Shown here in pieces: positions 1-6,638 of a stretch of 64,000 nucleotides of DNA. The stretch comes from an uncultured Collinsella sp. (GTDB lineage Bacteria > Actinomycetota > Coriobacteriia > Coriobacteriales > Coriobacteriaceae): positions 1 through 64,000 of the forward strand of contig CABUNJ010000005.1 of the NCBI GenBank assembly GCA_902492935.1, given 5' to 3'. The translations under genes were made by a program, and so were the position numbers. The notes under the pieces were generated by a model that saw only the letters and a program-made list of their open reading frames with translations, did not search any database and had not been told where the DNA came from. Within the stretch, counting starts at the first letter, position 1; every line of letters begins with the position of its first letter.

Positions 1-26
1 GGCCCGTGGGTTATACCCTAAGAGCA

Positions 27-50
27 AACCACCCTTTTTAAGGGTGGTTC
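27..50. terminator. Perfect short hairpin, terminator-like
   Basis: AACCACCCTT and AAGGGTGGTT pair around a TTT loop, just before the repeat array. No gene ending on it lies inside the window, so it may end a gene to the left. There is no long T tract, so its role as a terminator is uncertain. Confidence 0.4.
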
Positions 51-73
51 TGATTTGGAGCGCCTCCGCATAC

Positions 74-640
74 GGAAACTGCGTCCCGGATTTCGGCTCC
101 AGAATGGGACGTGCTTTCCGGACGGGGCTTCAAACGGAAACTGTGTCCCGGATTCGACGCTCAGAATGGGACACGCTTTCCGGAACAGCTCTCAAGCGGA
201 AATTGCATCCCGGAATCAGGCCTCAGAACGGGACACGCTTTCCGGTTGGAGCTTCAAACGAAAGGCGCATCCCGGAATCCGCGCCTGGAATGGGACACAC
301 TTTCCGGAACAGCCCTCAACCGGAAACTGCGTCCCAGAATTTCGCTTCAGAGTGGGATGCCGTTTCCGGCTGAACCCTCTGGCGGAAAGTTCATCCCAGA
401 ATTGACGCTCGGAGTGGGACACGGTTTCCGGATGGAACCTCAGCGGAAACTGCGCTCCAGCTTGAGCGTCTATTCCGGGATGCGCTTTCCGCTGGGCGGG
501 GACTGCGGAAAGCGTGTCCCGTTCTAGACCTGGGACACGGTTTCCGCTAGGCATGCCATCTGGAAAGCGCATCCCGTTTTGAGCGCTCAATCTGGGACAT
601 GGTTTCCGCGGGTGCTGCCAACCGGAAGGTGTGTCCCAGT
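74..640. repeat. Tandem array A of 62-bp imperfect hairpin units (about 10 copies)
   Basis: A unit of the form GGAAA-N5-TCCC, about 20 nt, GGGA-N5-TTTCC, then a short linker, repeats with starts at 74, 136, 198, 260, 322, 384, 445, 507, 562 and 624. Most starts are exactly 62 bp apart. The two arms of each unit are inverted repeats, so each copy can fold into a hairpin. Units diverge in loops and linkers but keep the arm ends. The last copy lacks its right arm. The stretch stays open in several frames, but the 62-bp period shifts frame each unit, so I do not read it as coding. It fills the gap before the gene at 674. Confidence 0.9.
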
Positions 641-673
641 TTGGTGGGCAGGCGGGCATAAGCTCAGCAGCCC

Positions 674-1672
674 CTACAGTTCAATATCGTTGAGCCATGT
701 CGGCAGCGCAGTCTGCCGGATGCCTGCCGTCTGCAGCTTTTTGGCGAGCACTCCTGCCGAGCGGACCTCGTTCATGGTAAAGCGCAGCAGAGGGTGACCG
801 TAGAGCGATAGGTGCGCCTCGCGCTGTCGTTCGGCAACGAGCGCCTCGGCGGTGGTGCGTCCGGCCAGCATGGTCTGGTCGGTATATTTGATGAGCCCGT
901 CGAGCTCGCCCAGCGTGAGTTCCCGCGCCTGGCGCTCCCAGGCAAAGTCCGTTCGTATGGGCTTGGCCGAATTGAAGGGGTCCGTCAGCTCGTATTGAAG
1001 CCAATCGGGCGCAAAGCCCGTCTCGATCATGACGGCTCGGGTGACCGATTCCCCGCCGCTCTCGGCGCGGGCGTCGGCATATTGAAGCGTTGTGAGGGCG
1101 GTGCGAATCGCGCGACCATTGCGGGCAGTCGCTCGTTGCTCAACGGCCTCCATCAGCTGTTCCCGCGCAAGGCCGAGCTTTAAGATCGCCGAATCGGCAA
1201 TGGGCATGCCGTCGGCAAAACCGGTCTGCAACAGGCAATCTGTGACCGTTTGGATGGACGGCGTTACCGATATGCCGGCTCTGCGTATTGCTCCGGCCGG
1301 CTCAATCTGGTGCCGCTGGATATGTGCGCCCGGGCGAGCCGACGGCTTTGTCGAGCTACAGACATGCGCGACATTCAGGTGTCGCCACGAGACTTCGAGC
1401 CCCAGCAGGCAAGCTGCCGAAAACGAGCAGAACGTCCAATCGGGGTGGATGATCGCAAGGGCGCGAACAATCTCGCAATGACGCTGCGCCCGGTTGAGCT
1501 CATCCCAGCGCATTTTGCGCGCGAACAGTCCCGGCATGGGGGAGACGACCGCGCTGCCGGTGCGCCGAAGGAGCGCTTTTCGGATCGCCGTACTCGGGGG
1601 AATCAGACAGCGCCCCTCTTGTTCGGCTTGAGTGAGCAGTTGGTCGATGAGCTGGTCGTTGCAATGGGTCAT
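674..1672 (-). CDS. Orphan protein with possible restriction-endonuclease-like C-terminus
   Basis: A 332-residue protein of unknown function. The N-terminal third looks like the winged-helix half of AbiEi-like proteins from actinobacteria (a basic RKALLRRTGS segment, then a region resembling their A/L-rich middle). The C-terminal third has the order E (GGESVT), D (IRTDFAW), E/D (LGELDGLIKY) and a final LLRFTMNEV strand. This resembles the DUF559/Vsr-like nuclease fold found at the end of many such actinobacterial proteins. The start has AAGAAGGCGG a few bases upstream. No AbiEii-type toxin partner is adjacent. It sits between two arrays of the 62-bp hairpin repeat. The family assignment is from memory of motif order only; nuclease activity is inferred. 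Confidence 0.5.
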   Translation of the reverse strand: MTHCNDQLIDQLLTQAEQEGRCLIPPSTAIRKALLRRTGSAVVSPMPGLFARKMRWDELNRAQRHCEIVRALAIIHPDWTFCSFSAACLLGLEVSWRHLNVAHVCSSTKPSARPGAHIQRHQIEPAGAIRRAGISVTPSIQTVTDCLLQTGFADGMPIADSAILKLGLAREQLMEAVEQRATARNGRAIRTALTTLQYADARAESGGESVTRAVMIETGFAPDWLQYELTDPFNSAKPIRTDFAWERQARELTLGELDGLIKYTDQTMLAGRTTAEALVAERQREAHLSLYGHPLLRFTMNEVRSAGVLAKKLQTAGIRQTALPTWLNDIEL

Positions 1673-1967
1673 GAGCTACCGCCTTCTTTTGGGTAGCAAA
1701 AACGTATCAGGTGAAACTTGCCGCTCAGCTGACCAAAAGCTGACCAAAATCTAACCATGCAGGTAGATGGCCTATTTTCGGCGACATTTTTACATCCGAA
1801 TCGGTGGGCGGTAATCGGCGACCTTGAACGGTGACGAGATATGAAGTCTTGGTAAGTTTCGGGACGTGTACTTTTTTGAAAAAGAGCATTCTATCTGCTG
1901 TTTTGTGTTTCTGGATCGCATATTTGAAGGCATGTGATAAAGGAGGTGGATTATCATCTGTGTCGGC

Positions 1968-2262
1968 GGAAACTGTGACCCGGAATTGCCGGTCGGAATG
2001 GGATTCTTTTTCCGGAACGCCCCTCAACCGGAAATTGCGTTCCAGATTTCGGCCTCAGAGTGGGATGCCGTTTCCAGATCGGGCCTCAAACGGAAATTGC
2101 ATCCCGGAACGCCCTCAGAGCGGGATGAACTTTCCCAACGGGCCGCATGCGGAAACTGTGTCCCGGAATTGCCACTCAGAACGGGACGCGCTTTCCGGAT
2201 GGCATGCTTGGCGGAAACTACGGCCCAGTTTTTGGCTTCAGAACGGGATGCATTTTCCGGAA
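1968..2262. repeat. Tandem array B of the same 62-bp hairpin unit (5 copies)
   Basis: Units start at 1968, 2030, 2092, 2151 and 2213, in the same orientation as array A and with the same GGAAA/TCCC...GGGA/TTTCC arms and CTCAGA-like loop. Together with array A it brackets the gene at 674-1672. The gap from 1673 to 1967 holds the upstream region of that gene and nothing else I can name. Confidence 0.88.
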
Positions 2263-2312
2263 CGGTCCACGTGCGGTGGTGTACCGCCCCTTTTCGTGCT
2301 CCGCTTGTCGAA

Positions 2313-2368
2313 TTACGTTATAGCTAGCCATATTATAGGAAGGTATAATATGGCTAGCTATAACGTAA
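2313..2368. promoter_or_regulatory. 25-bp-arm perfect palindrome containing a TATAAT box
   Basis: TTACGTTATAGCTAGCC... (2313-2337) is exactly inverted at 2344-2368 around a GGAAGG loop. The right arm contains TATAAT (2344-2349) and ends just before the AAAGGAAGG ribosome binding site of the ATPase at 2384. It could be an operator that overlaps the promoter, a leader hairpin, or the paired ends of a small element. It is AT-rich, unlike its surroundings. Confidence 0.7.
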
Positions 2369-2383
2369 AGGAAGGATGGCCCT

Positions 2384-3763
2384 ATGTTTATCGGAAGAAC
2401 AGTGGAAATGTCCGAGCTCAATCGACTGTATGGCACGGGCTCCTTTGAAATGCCTGTGATTTACGGCCGCCGTCGTGTGGGTAAAACGCGCCTTATCACA
2501 GAGTTCATCCAAGGCAAGAAGGCTATTTACTTTCAAGCTCGTCGTACCAATGCGGAGGCAAACCTGCACGGCTTTAGCCAGGCGATACTTGCAGGCTCGG
2601 TTGGTGCTGCAGGCGTGTCGTTTCGTAGTTTTGACGAAGCGTTCGATGCATTGGCCACCATGGCTCGCGCGGAACGTTTGATTGTCGTGATTGACGAGTA
2701 TCCCTATCTCGCCCAATCGAATCCCGAGATCAGCTCGTTGCTGCAAGACAAGATTGATCACCTGTACAAAGAGACCAAGCTCATGCTTATCCTGTGCGGG
2801 TCGTCGCTTTCGTTTATGGAAGAGCAGGTGTTGGGCTACGAGAGTCCGCTATACGGTAGGCGTACGGCCCAGTTTAAGATCATGCCGCTCGATTTTACGA
2901 CGACCCTCGGCCTGTGGCATAGCATGGGTCGCGAAGACGCTGCGGTTTGCTATGGCATGACGGGCGGCATTCCTGCATATATCGAGAAAGTCGATCCTAC
3001 CGTATCGCTCAAGGACAACATCAAGCGTCTTTTTCTTACCCCTACGGGTTATCTCTTTGAAGAGCCGAGTAACCTGCTATTGCAAGAGTGCCGCAATCCC
3101 GAGCAATATGATGCGATCACGCAAGCAATTGCTCAGGGGCGCTCGAAGATCTCGGAGATTGCGAGCTCTACGGGAATCCCTGCGAGCAACGTAAAGAGCT
3201 ATGTGGATAAGCTGGCGTCGCTTGGGATTGTCGAGCGCGAGCTGCCCCTAAACGAGACGAGCAATAAGCGAGCCGTGTATCTGCTGAGCGACCAGATGTT
3301 TAGGTTCTGGTACAAGTTTGTTCCGCAGAACATCGGGCTGATTCAAAACGATATGGCCGAGATGGCGTATAAGCGCATTGAGCTGCACGTATCGGATTAC
3401 ATGGGTACGGTCTTTGAGCTCATATGCAGACAATACGTGTACGAACTTGCGCGCGCGGGCGAGCTCGATGTGATTCCGGCGAGCGTTGGGCGCTGGTGGG
3501 GGACGGATAATCGTACGCATGCGCAGGAAGAAATCGACTTAATTGTTGACGATGGCGAGGGCGCTGCGCTGTTTGCGGAGTGCGAATGGCGCAATGAACC
3601 GGTAGGCGAGGATGTTCTGGAAAAGCTCGTGTACCGAAGCGAGCTCTTTAGGCGGCAGCATAAAAGCTACGTGATCTTCTCGAAGCGTGGCTTTACGCAA
3701 GGATGTCAGGATGCCGCGGAGAGTAGGGGAGACGTCAAGCTGATCTCGTTTGCCGAGATGTGA
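2384..3763 (+). CDS. AAA ATPase with DUF234-type C-terminus
   Basis: A 459-residue STAND-like ATPase of the archaeal-type family (ATPase domain 2 plus DUF234). Walker A is GRRRVGKT at residues 28-35 and Walker B is VVIDEY at 101-106. A GSS sensor-like motif follows (LCGSSLSFM), then a winged-helix segment (ISEIASSTGIPASNVKSYVDKL) and a C-terminal DUF234 domain with a PD-(D/E)XK-like core (EIDLIVDDG...LFAECEWR). The molecular role of the family is not established; members are often found with mobile or defence genes. The start has a strong AAAGGAAGG site. It ends in TGA, rare in this window. Its base composition is lower in GC than the core genes, which suggests transfer. No partner gene is fused or overlapping. 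Confidence 0.85.
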   Translation: MFIGRTVEMSELNRLYGTGSFEMPVIYGRRRVGKTRLITEFIQGKKAIYFQARRTNAEANLHGFSQAILAGSVGAAGVSFRSFDEAFDALATMARAERLIVVIDEYPYLAQSNPEISSLLQDKIDHLYKETKLMLILCGSSLSFMEEQVLGYESPLYGRRTAQFKIMPLDFTTTLGLWHSMGREDAAVCYGMTGGIPAYIEKVDPTVSLKDNIKRLFLTPTGYLFEEPSNLLLQECRNPEQYDAITQAIAQGRSKISEIASSTGIPASNVKSYVDKLASLGIVERELPLNETSNKRAVYLLSDQMFRFWYKFVPQNIGLIQNDMAEMAYKRIELHVSDYMGTVFELICRQYVYELARAGELDVIPASVGRWWGTDNRTHAQEEIDLIVDDGEGAALFAECEWRNEPVGEDVLEKLVYRSELFRRQHKSYVIFSKRGFTQGCQDAAESRGDVKLISFAEM

Positions 3764-3787
3764 GGGCGGAGATAACCAAGCGCGCTC

Positions 3788-3815
3788 TGATTTGATGCTC
3801 GGAATGGGACGCGCT
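3788..3815. repeat. Single degraded half-copy of the 62-bp unit
   Basis: GATTTGATGCTCGGAATGGG followed by ACGCGCT matches the loop and right arm of the array units. It lies just downstream of the ATPase, so copies of the repeat flank that gene on both sides. Confidence 0.65.
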
Positions 3816-3838
3816 AAGGATGCCAAGCGTAAAACCTT

Positions 3839-3901
3839 CAATGAAAATGGCGTAAAAACTACATTGAAAGTAGCGTAAAATCAGCATTGAGAATGGCGTA
3901 A
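3839..3901. repeat. Three 23-bp direct repeats upstream of the DUF4143 gene
   Basis: CAATGAAAATGGCGTAA (3839), CATTGAAAGTAGCGTAA (3862) and CATTGAGAATGGCGTAA (3885) recur with an exact 23-bp period. The last ends 37 bp before the start codon at 3938. The spacing is close to two helix turns, so all three would face nearly the same side of the DNA. They look like operator iterons, possibly recognised by the encoded protein. Confidence 0.75.
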
Positions 3902-3937
3902 TTTCGCATATCGCGTGATAGAGAGGGACGGCCGTCT

Positions 3938-5233
3938 GTGGATGCACCAAAGAGATTGACCCAAAAGGGATATAGGCCCCGGCTCATAGAGGAGCGCCTC
4001 GACACCCTTATGCGGGCGTTTGGCTGTGTGGAGATCAACGGCCCCAAATGGTGCGGCAAGACCTGGACGGCGCTCTCTCGCTCGGCGAGCGTCTCCAGGC
4101 TCGATGAGCCTGCGCAGCGTGCGGCGGCAGAGGTCGACCCAAGCCTGGCGCTCATCGGCGATGCGCCACACCTGGTCGATGAATGGCAGGAGGTGCCCGA
4201 GGTTTGGGATGCCGCCCGGCGTTTCGTGGACGCGAGCGGCAACGAACGGGGGACACTTTTGCTCACGGGCTCGACCGCGCTCAAAAGCGAGGAGCGCAGC
4301 CATGTTCGTCATTCCGGCACGGGTAGGATCGCCCGTCTGTCAATGCGCCCCATGGCCCTGTGTGAGTCGGGCGACGGCGAGCCGCTCGTGTCACTGGCAA
4401 GCCTCTTTAAGGGCGAGGATTTTGCCCCTCAGCGTCGCGAGAGCACGGTGGATGACGTCGCCCGCTGGTGCTGCAGGGGCGGTTGGCCTGCAAATCTTGG
4501 GCTTTCGGAAGATCTTGCGCGAGAGACGGCAAGCCAGTACGTGCACTCGGTGCTCGACGTCAACGTGCTGGACGAGGGCATGTCGCCCGAGCTTGCACAC
4601 GGCCTTTTGCGAGCTCTTGCCATGAACGAGAGCCAGGCTGTCACGTACAAGACGCTCGTAAAGGACGCCTCGTACGGTGAGGCGGGCCCCGACGAGAGGA
4701 CCATCGCTGCGTACTTGGACCTCTTCAACAGGCTCAAGCTGACCGAGGACCTGTGCGGATGGGAGCCGCCCATGCGTTCGAAGGCCCGCGTTCGCGTGCG
4801 CCCCAAGCGCTACTTCTGTGACCCGTCACTTGCGGCGGCGTTGCTGGGGGCTACCCCTGAGCGGCTGCTTGGCGATATGCAAACGCTGGGGATGCTCTTT
4901 GAGAATCTCGTCCTGCGCGACGTGCGCGTGTTCCTTTCCACCTACGGCTGTGTCGACAACAGTGTCCATTATTTCCGAGATGAGAAGGGCCTTGAGGTCG
5001 ATCTGATCGTTGAGCACGACGGGCGCTGGGGAGCCATCGAGGTCAAGCTGAGTGATGCGAAAGCAGACGATGGAGCGAGAAATCTCAAGGCGCTGGAGAG
5101 GAAAGTGCTCTCCAATCCTGCCGCCCAGAATGCCGCGCCGGCGTTTTTGGCGGTCGTGGTTGGAAAGGGGAGCATTGCCTACACACGCGACGACGGCGTG
5201 GCGGTGATTCCCATGGCGGCACTTGGGGCGTAG
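3938..5233 (+). CDS. ATP-binding protein, AAA_14 plus DUF4143
   Basis: A 431-residue protein. A P-loop GPKWCGKT lies at residues 35-42 and a Walker B-like HLVDEWQ at about 78-84. A sensor segment LLLTGSTAL follows. The C-terminal DUF4143 region has the usual nuclease-like layout (VHYFRDEKGLEVDLIVE then GAIEVKLSD). The GTG start is chosen because the frame is closed upstream and GAGAGGGACGG lies in front of it. The family is common, usually monocistronic, and of unsettled function. It is a different family from the ATPase at 2384. The upstream iterons suggest autoregulation. The 3764-3838 stretch holds only the half-repeat. Confidence 0.85.
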   Translation: MDAPKRLTQKGYRPRLIEERLDTLMRAFGCVEINGPKWCGKTWTALSRSASVSRLDEPAQRAAAEVDPSLALIGDAPHLVDEWQEVPEVWDAARRFVDASGNERGTLLLTGSTALKSEERSHVRHSGTGRIARLSMRPMALCESGDGEPLVSLASLFKGEDFAPQRRESTVDDVARWCCRGGWPANLGLSEDLARETASQYVHSVLDVNVLDEGMSPELAHGLLRALAMNESQAVTYKTLVKDASYGEAGPDERTIAAYLDLFNRLKLTEDLCGWEPPMRSKARVRVRPKRYFCDPSLAAALLGATPERLLGDMQTLGMLFENLVLRDVRVFLSTYGCVDNSVHYFRDEKGLEVDLIVEHDGRWGAIEVKLSDAKADDGARNLKALERKVLSNPAAQNAAPAFLAVVVGKGSIAYTRDDGVAVIPMAALGA

Positions 5234-5690
5234 TGGTTTTGCGGGCGTGCCGTGCTTCCTTTACCGAAAATCCATTTGGTAAACCAGATGCTCGCGGATA
5301 GAATAAAGTTGACGGCAGCCCAAGGGTGATAGCTGGGCAGCGCCGTTGCTTGGTCAAGAGGTCAGTGCCTTAATGGCAGCGACTTGTTATGCTTCGAATG
5401 CTGCTTGAGTGCCTCGGAAAGTTCGATAAGCGCTGTGAAAAGCGAGACCAAAGCAACCAAGAGCTCTGTGAGCTCTGATGGGCCCGGGATGACCGCTGAT
5501 TCAAGTCACCGGGCCTAAATCTTTTTCATGCATTTGAATAGAGCGGTCGACTCTCTTGGGGCCGTCTGCATGGCGTGTGCTTGGCGCATGGTATATTGCG
5601 TCCCGCTTTCATGTCCGCACGGGCGCCTATCCTTACGGCAATGTAGCCGTCTATGTAACGAGCGGCAGTTGACGGAGAAAGGCCCTGAAC
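5234..5690. other. 457-bp gap with a terminated transcript candidate
   Basis: There is no long gene here. A 29-codon plus-strand frame (5389-5478, start ATG, stop TGA) is followed at once by an intrinsic terminator at 5481. On the minus strand the same stretch can encode a hydrophobic run (LLVALVSLFTALIELSEAL) with a basic tail, but only from a TTG start with no clear ribosome site. TATATT at 5592-5597 may serve the exonuclease gene. I make no firm gene call. Confidence 0.4.
5481..5526 (+). terminator. Intrinsic terminator
   Basis: GGCCCGG (5481-5487) pairs with CCGGGCC (5509-5515) and TGAC with GTCA inside it; TTTTT follows at 5522-5526. No recognised gene ends just before it, so it may end a small RNA. 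Confidence 0.6.
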
Positions 5691-6356
5691 GTGTCAGACA
5701 AAAAGACGCCGGATATTTCGGCCATCGATACGACGAACTTTGCGCGCCAGATTGTGCTGGACTTTGAGTTTGCGCCGGTGCCAAAGCAGCGCCAGCGTCG
5801 TGGGCTGCGCAATGAGATTATCGAGGTCGGTGCCGTCAAGCTCGATTACCACGGCAACGTGATGGGCGAGTTCTCGCAGTTTGTGCAGACGGAATATGCC
5901 GAAGGCGTTGCGTTTCCCGTCCGCGAGCTTACGGGGATATCGGCCGTGGGCACCGCGATGGCCGATCCGCTCTACGTGGTGATCAAAAGGCTCGGCGATT
6001 GGATCGGTCGCTACTCCGCCCAGATAGTTTGCTGGAGCGGGACGGACCTTCGACAGCTTTTGACCGAGTGCCAGGCAAAGCACATCGACCTTTCCGCATT
6101 TCCTACGGACTGGGCCGACCTGCAGGCGTTTTATACCTCGATCATGGACGTGGGCAGCCACGGGTGTGTCTCTTTGAGTGACGCGGCGACGTGGTTTGGC
6201 ATCGAGTTCGACGAGTCGACGGGCCACGTCCACAGTGCCCTAGCCGATGCCCGTGTGACCGCCAAACTGCTCAAGCAAGTGATGGACGGGGGCTATCGCG
6301 TGAGTCCGCGCGCCCAGGAGATCCGCCAGCGATGGGGGATGGGCGGGTGCGCTTAA
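5691..6356 (+). CDS. DEDDh 3'-5' exonuclease (DnaQ/KapD-like)
   Basis: A 221-residue exonuclease-fold protein. Motif ExoI is LDFEF with D24 and E26. ExoII is within SGTDLRQLL. ExoIII is HSALADARVT with the H and D of the DEDDh type. The insertion after ExoI (PVPKQRQRRGLRNEIIEVGAVKLD) matches the KapD/ERI1-like group that trims RNA or single-stranded DNA. The start is GTG with GGAGAAAG upstream. No polymerase gene is nearby, so it is probably a stand-alone nuclease; its substrate is not visible from sequence. Confidence 0.8.
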   Translation: MSDKKTPDISAIDTTNFARQIVLDFEFAPVPKQRQRRGLRNEIIEVGAVKLDYHGNVMGEFSQFVQTEYAEGVAFPVRELTGISAVGTAMADPLYVVIKRLGDWIGRYSAQIVCWSGTDLRQLLTECQAKHIDLSAFPTDWADLQAFYTSIMDVGSHGCVSLSDAATWFGIEFDESTGHVHSALADARVTAKLLKQVMDGGYRVSPRAQEIRQRWGMGGCA

Positions 6357-6638
6357 ACACGCCTTTCCAGCAAGTGCCCCGAGCTGAGCGACCTGCTGCT
6401 GAAGCTGAAGGCGGAGGGGAGGTAGGCGGGTGCCCATTGGGCGCAAACAGAAGGAATGGTTGCGGGAAGGATTCCAGAATCAGCATCAGAGGGCTGTGCT
6501 TGAGATGCTATTCAAGGACACGCTGACGCCCGCCGAGACCAAGTAGGTCAAGAGCGTGGACATCGAAATGGCTTCCATTATCGAAGAGCGGCTTGCTAAC
6601 ATGATTCGCTGGACGGATAGGCAGAGACCCGTGACGCT
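6357..6638 (+). pseudogene. Possible decayed coding remnant
   Basis: After the exonuclease stop, the same frame continues for 22 codons (ending in LLLKLKAEGR) to a TAG. A GTG frame at 6430-6546 encodes a charged 38-residue peptide (IGRKQKEWLREGFQ...) behind a GGGGAGG site. After its TAG, the same frame carries on (VKSVDIEMASIIEERLANMI...RQRPVTLC). A one-step frame change then joins it smoothly to the N-terminus of the 841-residue protein (VIVHNEVYRLPV). This suggests a broken upstream gene or 5' extension. I cannot name the parent. Confidence 0.3.

Noticed and set aside
44..659. Long open frames on both strands through array A
   Set aside because: The 62-bp period changes frame every unit and several frames stay open at once. 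The translated text simply repeats the hairpin unit, and no ribosome site is placed well.
74..2262. CRISPR array
   Set aside because: Units diverge along their whole length, have a hairpin-plus-linker form with no constant repeat and unique spacer, and no cas gene is near.
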